From Bacillota bacterium (GTDB lineage: Bacteria > Bacillota > Clostridia > Lachnospirales > Lachnospiraceae), in NCBI GenBank assembly GCA_029779695.1, contig JAKPAB010000200.1:124001-188000 (forward strand): a DNA stretch of 64,000 bases. The letters are read 5' to 3'. Below are positions 27,178-35,607 of the stretch, piece after piece (the stretch's first letter is position 1; each line of letters begins with the position of its first letter). The position numbers and the translations under genes were made by a program. The notes below the pieces were generated by a model, which was given only the letters and a program-made list of their open reading frames with translations, searched no databases and was not told the origin of the DNA.

Positions 27178-27246
27178 GACAAAACCAGAAAATTCATGCA
27201 TCTGTATATCGACATACCAGACTCAATTAAATATTTATTCCTCATA

Positions 27247-27834
27247 CTAGTTTTTATGTACAAGTATATTGGCTACTTCATCATATGTCATACCCTTATG
27301 AAACTCAAAGGTTCCAGGTTGAATACGTTTGGAATATCCGTTTTCATTCATAAAATCATCAAAAGACTTGCCATTATCTACCACTCCCATTGATGCAATG
27401 TCATTGGCTATTGCAAGTGAATCTGTAGCTCCTGCTGAGACTTCGATTCTTATATTATTTTTCACCACATCTTCTGGGGCAACCTCAGTTTTCTTTGTAG
27501 TACTTCCATCAGAATTTTTTGTTACGGTTGTGTCATTTTTTCCATCGGCTGTTTTATTAGTACTTTTGGTAGAATCTGTGGTACTGTTTGTTTTCGTTTT
27601 ATCTTTTGTCTTATTAGTTGAAGTCTTATCCGTTTTCTTTTTAGTATTCTTGTCAGTGTTTGATTCTTTTAGTGTTGAACTGGATTCAGAAACTGTGAAT
27701 CCCTCTTTTTCTGCCATCTTTTTAATTTCGTCTTTTGAATACCCTGGCTTGTAAAATGAGAAAGCCATTATAAATATCAGAGAACTAATAACAAATCCAA
27801 TTCCAAGTCCTCTTACGTAATATTTCATTTTCAT
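27247..27834 (-). CDS. Short MltG/YceG-like membrane protein lacking the catalytic part
   Basis: This 195-residue protein has one N-terminal membrane helix (GLGIGFVISSLIFIMAFSFY) and a long Thr/Lys/Ser/Asp-rich spacer (about 50-120). A C-terminal domain of about 70 residues resembles the LysM-like N-terminal subdomain of the lytic transglycosylase MltG: IRIEVSAGATDSLAIANDIASMG ... IQPGTFEFHKGMTYDEVANIL. The catalytic domain of MltG is absent and the sequence ends at its own stop, so it is a small family member rather than a visible truncation. GAGG precedes the ATG. It follows the SwrB-like gene by 18 bases. It may bind peptidoglycan; the function is unknown. Confidence 0.7.
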   Translation of the reverse strand: MKMKYYVRGLGIGFVISSLIFIMAFSFYKPGYSKDEIKKMAEKEGFTVSESSSTLKESNTDKNTKKKTDKTSTNKTKDKTKTNSTTDSTKSTNKTADGKNDTTVTKNSDGSTTKKTEVAPEDVVKNNIRIEVSAGATDSLAIANDIASMGVVDNGKSFDDFMNENGYSKRIQPGTFEFHKGMTYDEVANILVHKN

Positions 27835-27852
27835 ATGCTGTTCCTCTTATTA

Positions 27853-28560
27853 TCAGTTATTTTTAAACAATCCAAGGACAAGTTTAATTTCTCCAATACC
27901 TAATCCCAGCTTTTTTGCAATATCTATTTCCGAATAGCCCTCACCTGCAAGCTTAAGTATCTCTTCGTTTACATTTGTTCTTTGATCAGGATTCGTCCCT
28001 GCTGCTTCCGTATTCTCTATGTCAGAATCAATTTTCTTTTTGAGTTCTTCTTTTAGAGATTCAAACTCTTTATCATCTCTTGCCTCTTTTTCAGATTCAA
28101 GTCTTTCCTTTTCTTCTATAACGATCTTCTCTTTTAATTCTACTTCTTCCTTTATCTGTCTGAGTACCGATTCCATATTATCAATTTTTTCCGTCAAAGT
28201 TGTTATGGTCTCTTGTTTCTTATTTAACATGTCATACATAAACATTATCTCATCATGAGATTTATTCATAGATGTAAGTACCGTATCAGAATATTCACTT
28301 ATTTCTTTGATCTTATCATTAGTTTCCTTGTCAGTCTTTCTCTCAAGATCTTCAAATGCCTTGTCAAGGGATTCATCTAATTTTTCTTTGATTTTCTTGT
28401 CTGACTCAGTAAGTTCTTTATCTAATATAGTTTTTATCTCAGCCTTGCTCATTTTTTGTAATTCCAACACATCTGTTTCGGATAATTTCTTTGTCATAAA
28501 AAAACTACCTGTTACAAGTAAAATCCCAATTATCAGAATTGCTATTTCTAATCCAGTCAT
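27853..28560 (-). CDS. SwrB-like (DUF6115-type) membrane coiled-coil protein
   Basis: One N-terminal membrane helix (GLEIAILIIGILLVTGSFFMT) is followed by a long charged coiled coil (about 30-190). The C-terminus is a short helix-turn-helix-like segment (EILKLAGEGYSEIDIAKKLGLGIGEIKLVLGLF). This matches the clostridial DUF6115 architecture and resembles B. subtilis SwrB, which is encoded just after sigD and promotes flagellar export assembly. Here the gene lies shortly after fliA-fapA. The track starts at a TTG (28593); I use the ATG at 28560, just before the helix, giving 235 residues. It appears to have its own promoter. Equivalence to SwrB is inference from topology and position. Confidence 0.7.
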   Translation of the reverse strand: MTGLEIAILIIGILLVTGSFFMTKKLSETDVLELQKMSKAEIKTILDKELTESDKKIKEKLDESLDKAFEDLERKTDKETNDKIKEISEYSDTVLTSMNKSHDEIMFMYDMLNKKQETITTLTEKIDNMESVLRQIKEEVELKEKIVIEEKERLESEKEARDDKEFESLKEELKKKIDSDIENTEAAGTNPDQRTNVNEEILKLAGEGYSEIDIAKKLGLGIGEIKLVLGLFKNN

Positions 28561-28608
28561 AATTTTATCATTCCATAATCTTCTGCTAATCAATAACTAC
28601 CATGGGTA

Positions 28609-28637
28609 ATAATACAAGAGGTAAATCTATTTGTAAA
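28609..28637 (-). promoter_or_regulatory. Sigma-A promoter of the SwrB-like gene
   Basis: TTTACA, a 17-base spacer and TATTAT, five of six matches in each box, lie about 50 bases upstream of the SwrB-like ATG. This separates the last two small genes from the flagellar operon. Confidence 0.6.
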
Positions 28638-28644
28638 ATACTAA

Positions 28645-28694
28645 ATCTGGAATTCTTATATACATACTGATGTACCTATACAAAAAATCCAGAT
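28645..28694 (-). other. Extended inverted repeat at the end of the flagellar operon
   Basis: ATCTGGA and TCCAGAT form the outer stem, and TATA-GG-TACAT with ATGTA-TATA an inner stem around a four-base loop. It lies in the 160-base gap between the last flagellar-operon gene and the SwrB-like promoter. The T-run is in the wrong arm for a classical terminator, so RNA end formation or stability are the likelier roles. Confidence 0.45.
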
Positions 28695-28722
28695 CCTTGA
28701 TTTAATATATTAAATTTAAAAT

Positions 28723-29043
28723 TTAGATCTTTATATCGAAAGAAGTTGGTTCCCCTTTTTTTCGTATACTTCCTTCATCTTTTTTTTGTTTCTTTTTCCT
28801 CTTACGAAATATGCCTTCTTTTCCCTCATACATAACTCCACCTTCTTCATCATCTTGAAGGTTTTCTGTTTCTGTCTGAGTATTACCATGTACCTGAGTA
28901 GTAGACTCATTTTGTTTTACAAATGCTGTCTGCTGCATTGCATTCTGCAAATTAGAATTTTTATGATCTTCTTGAGTCTTTTGTGCAGAGACTTCGGAAG
29001 TGTTTTGTATCATTCCATTATATTCTACCGGACGAAGTAACAT
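28723..29043 (-). CDS. Uncharacterised small flagellar-operon protein with basic C-terminus
   Basis: A real gene by its AAGGAG site, ATG and place 68 bases after fapA. The 106 residues are polar and probably disordered, with a Gln/Asn/Thr-rich middle and an acidic patch (DDEEGG). The end is very basic (FRKRKKKQKKDEGSIRKKG) with a hydrophobic-ended tail SFDIKI. There is no membrane helix or signal peptide and I cannot assign a family. Basic-tailed small proteins occur at the end of fla/che operons in related clostridia, from general knowledge. It is the last gene of the locus. Function unknown. Confidence 0.75.
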   Translation of the reverse strand: MLLRPVEYNGMIQNTSEVSAQKTQEDHKNSNLQNAMQQTAFVKQNESTTQVHGNTQTETENLQDDEEGGVMYEGKEGIFRKRKKKQKKDEGSIRKKGEPTSFDIKI

Positions 29044-29111
29044 AAAAACTCCTTACATATCATTGATAAAATAATTAAATTATCATTAATCTTTGGCATA
29101 ATCTCATCTCA

Positions 29112-30710
29112 TTAAATCGTAGCCCACGTCAGTTCACCATCTTTCATTTTGAATTCACATGATGAAAGATGATCCATTATTTCTTTCTTGCTTCCTGAAA
29201 TATAAATACTGACACCTGGATAAATGTCTTTTTTAACAATAATTTTGTTATGACCATCTGCAAGTAATTCAGGCTTAATCTTTTCAAGTTCAGAATTATT
29301 CTTTTGAATGTTATCATTATTCTTTTTAAAATCTTCAGCTACTTGTCTAAGATATGTGATGATCTTAGCATCAAGTTTAATTCCTTTTTTTAGAGATTGC
29401 TGATAATTATTAAGTATCGAAGACAATTCAATATTTTTATTTTCAAGCTTGTAAATCATTGAATTAAGTTCATTAAACCGATTTTTCAGATCCGGCTTGA
29501 CTCCAATCTCGATTAATGTCTGCATTCCCATTTCAGATCCGATCTTTTCTGCACACACATTACCGCCTGCACTTATTTTACCGCCTGCTATATATCCTTT
29601 TCGACCAGATACATTTATATCACCATTTGCCTGAACCATACTGGCTAGAATAACATCTACATTAATATATCCATTTGCTTTAACCGTAGCATTCTCTATG
29701 AATTTGGCTATAACATTGCCACCTGCTTTAACTGATCCGACGCCTTGACCATTTATTCCAAGCTTTATGATAATGTCGCCTCCTGCTTCGAGATCAGCTC
29801 CCTCTACAACACCTTCAACGACAATATTACCTCCTGCTTTGATATCAAATCCAGCCCTTACGCTTCCTTGAATATTAACACTTCCTGCATATTCAATATT
29901 ACCTGTAGAATTATCTACATCGCCAGTAACGTCGTAAACATCCGAAACCACCAGTCTTCCGTGACTAAGCATAACGTGTCCCATAACATCAGAAAAGAAT
30001 TCTGTTTTATCGTCATTACTTACAATATTTTTGCCAATTTCAATTTTTGTAGGTTTTACCGCTTGTGGATTAATAATTTTTCCAGTAAGAGACATTCCTG
30101 CCTCGCCTTGGATCTCTTTAACGATTCTTGCCAAAATGTCGCCCTTATTAACATTATTAAGTATGTTAAGGGTATGAAAATCTACAGAACCATCTTCGTT
30201 TTTCTTGGGCTCCAGCGAGGGATCTGTATTAAAAAAATATTCAATCTTACCATCTTGGCCTTCCACTACGGTTTTGCCATGCGCTAGTTCCAAATCCGTA
30301 AAATAAACCGGTGAATCAATAAAAGTCTGAACCGTGTCTTCGTCTATTCCGTATTTAATGCCATCCTGAGAAAGTGATGAAATAATATCTTCCTTGGTAA
30401 ATGGAGCTGCACCGATAGAAGGTGGATAGAATTTTGTTTTGCAACAGATTTCATTTGGTTCAATATATGTAACTATAAATCCAGAATAAAATTTCAAATG
30501 GCTCTTTCCAAGATCTATTTTTTCTTCCTTTTCGCTTTCAATACACTGTTTAACCTTTTGAACGTTATACGTTGCAAACCCCTGCTTGGTTAAATAGAAC
30601 TGAACATCTTTTAGTTCAGCTCTTTTACCGCCTTCTTTTGGCGGATAACATATTAAATAAACTTCCTGATCCTCAACCGAAAGACACGCATAGCCATTTT
30701 TCTGTTCCAT
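29112..30710 (-). CDS. fapA: FapA (DUF342) family flagellar assembly protein A
   Basis: DUF342/FapA proteins have an N-terminal domain, a right-handed beta-helix and a C-terminal coiled coil. They are encoded in flagellar loci, and in Vibrio FapA links glucose signalling to FlhF. The 532 residues show IGKNIVSNDDKTEFFSDVMGHVMLSHGRLVVSDVY. Gly/Ala/Val repeats (VNIQGSVRAGFDIKAGGNIVVEGVVEGADLEAGG) span about residues 265-390, and a helical tail covers about 400-500. GGGGAGG precedes the ATG. It follows fliA by eleven bases. The family is clear; a signalling role in this organism is inference. Confidence 0.88.
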   Translation of the reverse strand: MEQKNGYACLSVEDQEVYLICYPPKEGGKRAELKDVQFYLTKQGFATYNVQKVKQCIESEKEEKIDLGKSHLKFYSGFIVTYIEPNEICCKTKFYPPSIGAAPFTKEDIISSLSQDGIKYGIDEDTVQTFIDSPVYFTDLELAHGKTVVEGQDGKIEYFFNTDPSLEPKKNEDGSVDFHTLNILNNVNKGDILARIVKEIQGEAGMSLTGKIINPQAVKPTKIEIGKNIVSNDDKTEFFSDVMGHVMLSHGRLVVSDVYDVTGDVDNSTGNIEYAGSVNIQGSVRAGFDIKAGGNIVVEGVVEGADLEAGGDIIIKLGINGQGVGSVKAGGNVIAKFIENATVKANGYINVDVILASMVQANGDINVSGRKGYIAGGKISAGGNVCAEKIGSEMGMQTLIEIGVKPDLKNRFNELNSMIYKLENKNIELSSILNNYQQSLKKGIKLDAKIITYLRQVAEDFKKNNDNIQKNNSELEKIKPELLADGHNKIIVKKDIYPGVSIYISGSKKEIMDHLSSCEFKMKDGELTWATI

Positions 30711-30721
30711 TTCAACCTCCC

Positions 30722-31489
30722 CTAGGATTGTGTCAAAATTCCAAGATAATCACCCATTACATTTCTCATTTTCCCCAATGCCTTTGTATGTAACTGAGAA
30801 ACTCTAGATTCGGATACGCTCAAAATCTGGCTTATTTCCTTTAATGTCATTTCTTCATAGTAATATAAAAGAATTACTTTCTGCTCTTTCTCTGTTAATA
30901 GCTTAAGAGACTCTGCCAATTTACTTTTAAGTTCATCTTTCGATATTTTTTCTTCAGGCTGAATAAAGTGAGAGTTAGAATCTGTATCCATAACCGGCTC
31001 ACTTCCCTGCTCAACGAATTCATTAAGTGAAATGACATTTGTAAGATTCATATCCGACTGCCAGTTCGTGTACTCGTCCTCAGATATCCCAAGTTCCTTA
31101 GCAACCTCAACGTCCGATGCACTATGCCCAGATGTCGATTCAACAGTTTTAATTGCTTCGTCTATCTTTCTTTGCTTCTGCCTTATAGTCCTAGGAATCC
31201 AGTCCATTTTTCTTATTTGGTCCAAAATAGCACCTCTGATTCTCAGAGATGCATAAGTCTCAAACTTTACTTCCTTTTTCATATCAAATCTGTCAATAGC
31301 ATCTATCAGACCAAAAACACCATATCCGACAAGGTCATCAAATTCAACATTTTTGCCGAGGTACATGCTCATCCTACCAGCTACGACTTTGACCAAAGGG
31401 GCGTATTCAATAATAATTTTTTCTCGAAGTTCTTGTGTGGGGTTGGACTGATACGTTTCCCACATCTTTCGCCTGTCGATTTCCTTCAT
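30722..31489 (-). CDS. fliA: Flagellar sigma factor sigma-28 (FliA / SigD)
   Basis: This sigma factor directs late flagellar and chemotaxis genes. The 255 residues carry region 2 (ASLRIRGAILDQIRKMDWIPRTIRQKQRKID) with the FliA/WhiG RIRGAILD motif, region 3 (VAKELGISEDEYTNW) and region 4 (LTEKEQKVILLYYYEEMTLKEISQILSVSESRVSQL). AGGAGG is five bases from the start. It lies near the end of the fla/che operon, as sigD does in B. subtilis, so late-gene activation is tied to transcription reaching this far. Its anti-sigma factor FlgM is not in the window. Confidence 0.97.
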   Translation of the reverse strand: MKEIDRRKMWETYQSNPTQELREKIIIEYAPLVKVVAGRMSMYLGKNVEFDDLVGYGVFGLIDAIDRFDMKKEVKFETYASLRIRGAILDQIRKMDWIPRTIRQKQRKIDEAIKTVESTSGHSASDVEVAKELGISEDEYTNWQSDMNLTNVISLNEFVEQGSEPVMDTDSNSHFIQPEEKISKDELKSKLAESLKLLTEKEQKVILLYYYEEMTLKEISQILSVSESRVSQLHTKALGKMRNVMGDYLGILTQS

Positions 31490-31531
31490 GTAGTTCCTCC
31501 GAAATCAATCGCTCTTAAATACAAAAAAGCA

Positions 31532-31849
31532 TCATTCCTTGGTCTCAGATTCATCTTTCATTTCCTCATCCAGGGAAATACCATCACCATTATTCTGATT
31601 ATCGTTTTTCTCTTCATCAGGACTGGTATTAAACTCCTCCTGCATTTGTTTTTCGGTTTCTTCCTTATCAATTTTGAATGATATGTCGATCACAACTCTT
31701 ATCAGAATACCAAAAAAATAAAAAATCAAAGCTGTAACAGCAAATCGAAAAACAAATGTTGTAAATTTAACGCCTTGCATAATAGAAATCAGACAAGATA
31801 TTCCACTGGCAAGCAAGCAAATAATGATAGGTATAGGTTTTGTTTTCAT
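31532..31849 (-). CDS. Small two-helix membrane protein of the che-fliA region, unknown
   Basis: The 105-residue protein has two membrane helices (IPIIICLLASGISCLISIM and FRFAVTALIFYFFGILIRVVIDIS), then a strongly acidic disordered tail of about 45 residues (SLDEEMKDESETKE at the end). It overlaps the cheD stop by four bases and precedes fliA, so it is certainly part of the operon. I do not recognise a family. The hairpin topology would place both termini in the cytoplasm. A membrane partner for the chemotaxis or export machinery is possible, but nothing in the sequence proves it. Confidence 0.75.
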   Translation of the reverse strand: MKTKPIPIIICLLASGISCLISIMQGVKFTTFVFRFAVTALIFYFFGILIRVVIDISFKIDKEETEKQMQEEFNTSPDEEKNDNQNNGDGISLDEEMKDESETKE

Positions 31850-32334
31850 ATCTCTTTAACTGGTTTCCCTACTGATTTAATCAGGTAAACTCCGCTTTCA
31901 CTGTATAATTCCACTGTACGACCATAATTCAGTCCACAATCTTCAGCAATCAATCTAATTCCAAGTTCCCTAAGCTTATTTTTAGAAGCCTCATAATTCT
32001 GATCACCAACATTGATCGCGGAAGAAGCATTACCAGAAATTGCAAACATCTTTGCGCCTCCGGCTATTTTTGCAACTATCCTGTTCTTTGAGGCTCCAGC
32101 TTTCAACATCATATCAAGTAACTGCTCTATTCCCGTATCAGCGAACTTTGCCTTGTTAGTATTGTTCCTAATTGCTGTACTATCCGGAAGCATGATATGC
32201 GCCAACCCTGAAACTTTTGTTGTTGGATCGTAGAGTGCTATACCAATGCAAGATCCCAAACCGATTGTAGTTAGAGCGTCTGGACAAGAGCAAATATTCA
32301 GATCAGCCATTCCGACTTTTATCATCTGACCCAT
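31846..32334 (-). CDS. cheD: Chemoreceptor glutamine deamidase CheD
   Basis: CheD deamidates receptor glutamines and, with CheC, controls adaptation. The 162 residues show the catalytic Cys in TIGLGSCIGIALYD (Cys29) and the His in GLAHIMLPDS (His46), then the C-terminal GGAKMFAI and IGDQN-like (VGDQNYEA) strands. AGGAGA precedes the ATG. It follows cheC by 13 bases, its known binding partner. The acidic membrane protein gene overlaps its end. Confidence 0.96.
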   Translation of the reverse strand: MGQMIKVGMADLNICSCPDALTTIGLGSCIGIALYDPTTKVSGLAHIMLPDSTAIRNNTNKAKFADTGIEQLLDMMLKAGASKNRIVAKIAGGAKMFAISGNASSAINVGDQNYEASKNKLRELGIRLIAEDCGLNYGRTVELYSESGVYLIKSVGKPVKEI

Positions 32335-32347
32335 AATCTATCTCCTG

Positions 32348-32965
32348 CTACTCTATTGGAACGCCAAGTGATGCTAATATTTTTTCGAATGATTCCTCGT
32401 CAGGCATAAGTATAAAATAGCCATCAATCTTATTGTCACCACCGATTTCTGTCTTAATCATAAGTGCTTTATCACTTATAAGTCCAAATTGAATAGCCGG
32501 AACACTTAATATTGCAGCAGCCATATCAACCGAAACATAGGGTACTGTAGGTGAAATGGTCAAATTAGTAAGTCCTGATAATGCTGATAGATATGATCCC
32601 GCAATTATATTTCCAATTTCCTTTAATGCAGAGAGATCCATTTCATCAAAATCATTATTATAATTTACATCTCTCATCATAAGAAGATTAACCATCTTAT
32701 GCGCGGAGGCCATATCCATAAGAAACATCATGCTTCCATTGACATCTGTCTCAACACCAAGCATAATTCCCACAACAACCTGTTCTTCCGAACCAATTGC
32801 TCCGCCGATCTTTTCTACCGGCATAAGTTCGACATTCGGAACACTCATATCCATTTTCAGATTAAGCATGTTAGAAATTGCTGTAGTTGCATTACCTGCA
32901 CCTATATTTCCAATTTCCTTAAGAACATCAAGGTACATATCATTTAGCTGATCTAAATTCGCCAT
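32348..32965 (-). CDS. cheC: CheY-P phosphatase CheC
   Basis: CheC dephosphorylates CheY-P and binds CheD. The 205 residues have both phosphatase helices with Glu and Asn spaced by three: VLKEIGNIGAGNATTAI (Glu17, Asn20) and LSALKEIGNIIAGSYLSALS (Glu116, Asn119). Both sites are intact. It sits directly upstream of cheD, as in B. subtilis. Together with FliY this locus encodes two CheY-P phosphatases. Confidence 0.96.
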   Translation of the reverse strand: MANLDQLNDMYLDVLKEIGNIGAGNATTAISNMLNLKMDMSVPNVELMPVEKIGGAIGSEEQVVVGIMLGVETDVNGSMMFLMDMASAHKMVNLLMMRDVNYNNDFDEMDLSALKEIGNIIAGSYLSALSGLTNLTISPTVPYVSVDMAAAILSVPAIQFGLISDKALMIKTEIGGDNKIDGYFILMPDEESFEKILASLGVPIE

Positions 32966-32995
32966 TATATATGCTCCATTCTCTATTGTATCAAA

Positions 32996-33460
32996 TTATT
33001 TTGAAGCTTCTGTGGCAATCTTATCAATATCAAACAGCGAAATAAGGCGTGCCTCATTTTTCCCAATTCCATTAATAAAATTACTTTTGCTATCTTTTGT
33101 ATTAAAGTTTCTTTCTATTTCACTTTCTCCAAGCGAGAAAACCTCATTTACAGAATCTACTAAAATCCCGACGAATCCCTGATCCTGAAGCTTTAGTATA
33201 ATAATTCTGGTTGCGTTTGTAATCACATCTTCCTGTAAACCCATCTTTTTTCTAATGCTCATGACAGGAACAACTTCACCACGCAGATTTATTACGCCTT
33301 TATAATGTGTGGGAGCCTTTGGAACTCTTGTGATTTTCTGCATACGAACGATATTATCTACAAACGAAATATCAAGGCCATAAAACTCGTCACCAAGTGT
33401 AACGACAATGTACTGCTTTTTAACTTCGGCAGTTGCATCAAGTTCTGCAGATTTGCTCAT
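32996..33460 (-). CDS. cheW: Chemotaxis coupling protein CheW
   Basis: CheW joins CheA to receptors in the signalling array. The 154 residues show the two SH3-like subdomains with QYIVVTLGDEFYGLDISFVDNI, TRVPKAPTHYKGVINLRGEVVPVMSIRKKMG and IIILKLQDQGFVGILVDSVNEVFSL, typical CheW strands. GGGGGA precedes the start. It lies between cheA and cheC with short gaps. Confidence 0.97.
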   Translation of the reverse strand: MSKSAELDATAEVKKQYIVVTLGDEFYGLDISFVDNIVRMQKITRVPKAPTHYKGVINLRGEVVPVMSIRKKMGLQEDVITNATRIIILKLQDQGFVGILVDSVNEVFSLGESEIERNFNTKDSKSNFINGIGKNEARLISLFDIDKIATEASK

Positions 33461-33475
33461 AATATCCCCCTTTAC

Positions 33476-35605
33476 TTAGAATAACGAATTAACATCAATT
33501 ATAAGAGCTACTTCACCGTCTCCGAGAATTGTAGCACCACTGATGTACTTATTATCTTCAATTACTTTGCCAAGTGACTTAATAACAATTTCCTGTTGTC
33601 CAATCAGATTATCGACAACGACACCCACTGAGCTATCACCCTTATTAACAACAACAACTGTAATATCCTCAGGCTTATCTTCCGTATCCTGGCAATCAAG
33701 AATCGTATCCATATGTACAAGGGGAATAACTGTTCCTCTTAAATAAATAACTTCCTTGGCCTGAACATATTTGATATCTGTAACAGGAATATATTCAATG
33801 TTCTGGATAGAAGCAAGTGCGATCGCATATTTTTCATCTCTAACTTCAACCATAAGAGCCTGAATAATTGCCAAAGTAAGAGGAAGTCTTACTGTAAATG
33901 TGGAGCCTACTCCCATTTCAGAATGAACCTCTACATCACCACCAAGAGATTCAACATTAGACTTAACAACATCAAGTCCTACGCCTCTTCCTGATATATC
34001 TGTAATCTTCTTGGCCATAGAGAAACTAGGCATAAATAAGAAGTTGGCGATCTCTTTTTTGGAGAGTTTTTTGCCTTCTTCTTCAGATACTATTCCTCTT
34101 TCAATTGCCTTACGGAGAACAGAATCTGTATCAATTCCAGCACCATCATCCTTGACCTTGATGATGACATTATTGCCTTCCTGATACGCTGTAAGCCAGA
34201 TCTTACCAGTTTCAGGCTTGCCACTCATTTTTCTAGTTTTGGGATCTTCTATTCCATGATCTGCAGAGTTTCTTAGCAAATGCTGAAGAGGATCTCCGAT
34301 CTGATCAACAACTGTTCTATCAAGCTCTGTCTCCTCACCTGACATAATAAGATCCATGGGCTTGTTAAGTTTTCTAGAAAGATCTCTGATCATTCTAGGG
34401 AACTTATTAACGACACTCTCAATAGGAACCATTCTGACCTTCATAACTGATTCATGAAGACCTGTTGTGATTCTCTCTAAATATTCTATCTGCTCTGTTA
34501 GATCTGCACCACCCTCAGCCTCTGAGCTGTTTGCTCTAGCGACAAGGGTATTTTTTGCTATAATAAGCTCGCTGACCTGATTCATAAGATCATCCAGCTT
34601 ATCAATATCAACTCTTACTGTACGTGTAGCAACAGGTTTTCCCTTATTTGCTGCGGCTATAGCATTTTTAGAAGTCTTTGAAGCCTGTTCTTTACTGTTA
34701 TCTATAGTTGAAAGAATCGTCTTTGTCTTCTCCACCTTTGGATTTTCCGACTTATCCGGAGCTTCCTGAACTGCTACATTTTCATGATACATATCAAGGT
34801 TAACAGGTCCAATTACTGCAGACTTAATCTCTGATACATTTTCTATAGCCGATTTAATATCATCCTGATCACAATCAGTCTGAAGGAGAAGGCTAAACTC
34901 AGTTTCGAATTTTTCATCCTCAACATCCTGAGCTGATGGTGAATAGGCAATTATTTCACCAAATTCCTCAACTGCCTTATATACCAAAAATGCTCTAGCT
35001 GCCTTCAAAAGACATTCCTTGCTTGTGTTTACTGTTATGCCAATAACATTAGCTCCACCCTCAAGTTCGTCAATCACCTTCATCTTGTCATCATCTGAAA
35101 GAGGAAGATGTGTGTATGCTACAGCATCATTTTGTTCATCAGAACTATTTGTTTCAGATGCGGTTTCAGCCACAGTTGTTTCAACTTCTGGTGTTTTTTC
35201 ACTAACTATATCACTGCCTGTTTCCTTGGTAAGGAAATCATTTAGTTTCTTAATAGTAACTGCATTATCCTCAGAGCCCTCATCGGATGTTTCTTTTATT
35301 GTTGAAACATATCCCTCTATTGCATCAAGACAGTCAAAAAGAATATCAATAAGATCACTGTTGACCTTGACATTATCATTTCTAACTTCCTGAAAAACAT
35401 TCTCCATGTCATGGGTCAAATGCTGCATCTTCTTGAAGCCCATGGTACCAGCCATTCCTTTTAATGAGTGAGCTGCTCTAAAAATTTCATTGATAGTGTC
35501 TGCATTCTCGGGTTCTTTCTCGAGAATCATGATGTTATCACTGAGGCTCTGAATGTGCTCGTTGGACTCATCAATAAAGACATCTAGATATTGGCTAACA
35601 TCCAT
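33476..35605 (-). CDS. cheA: Chemotaxis histidine kinase CheA
   Basis: CheA phosphorylates CheY in response to receptors. The 709 residues have P1 with the phospho-His in RAAHSLKGMAGTMGF (His46), P2 (about 165-270, a CheY-binding ferredoxin-like domain), P3 dimerisation (VDIDKLDDLMNQVSELIIAKN), P4 ATPase (LRNSADHGIEDP, VKDDGAGID, ISGRGVGLDVVKS) and a P5 CheW-like end (LALIIDVNSLF-like). All kinase boxes look intact. It is two bases from cheB and 15 from cheW. CheB cannot be its normal phosphorylation target here because of the altered receiver. Confidence 0.98.
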   Translation of the reverse strand: MDVSQYLDVFIDESNEHIQSLSDNIMILEKEPENADTINEIFRAAHSLKGMAGTMGFKKMQHLTHDMENVFQEVRNDNVKVNSDLIDILFDCLDAIEGYVSTIKETSDEGSEDNAVTIKKLNDFLTKETGSDIVSEKTPEVETTVAETASETNSSDEQNDAVAYTHLPLSDDDKMKVIDELEGGANVIGITVNTSKECLLKAARAFLVYKAVEEFGEIIAYSPSAQDVEDEKFETEFSLLLQTDCDQDDIKSAIENVSEIKSAVIGPVNLDMYHENVAVQEAPDKSENPKVEKTKTILSTIDNSKEQASKTSKNAIAAANKGKPVATRTVRVDIDKLDDLMNQVSELIIAKNTLVARANSSEAEGGADLTEQIEYLERITTGLHESVMKVRMVPIESVVNKFPRMIRDLSRKLNKPMDLIMSGEETELDRTVVDQIGDPLQHLLRNSADHGIEDPKTRKMSGKPETGKIWLTAYQEGNNVIIKVKDDGAGIDTDSVLRKAIERGIVSEEEGKKLSKKEIANFLFMPSFSMAKKITDISGRGVGLDVVKSNVESLGGDVEVHSEMGVGSTFTVRLPLTLAIIQALMVEVRDEKYAIALASIQNIEYIPVTDIKYVQAKEVIYLRGTVIPLVHMDTILDCQDTEDKPEDITVVVVNKGDSSVGVVVDNLIGQQEIVIKSLGKVIEDNKYISGATILGDGEVALIIDVNSLF

Positions 35606-35607
35606 AC

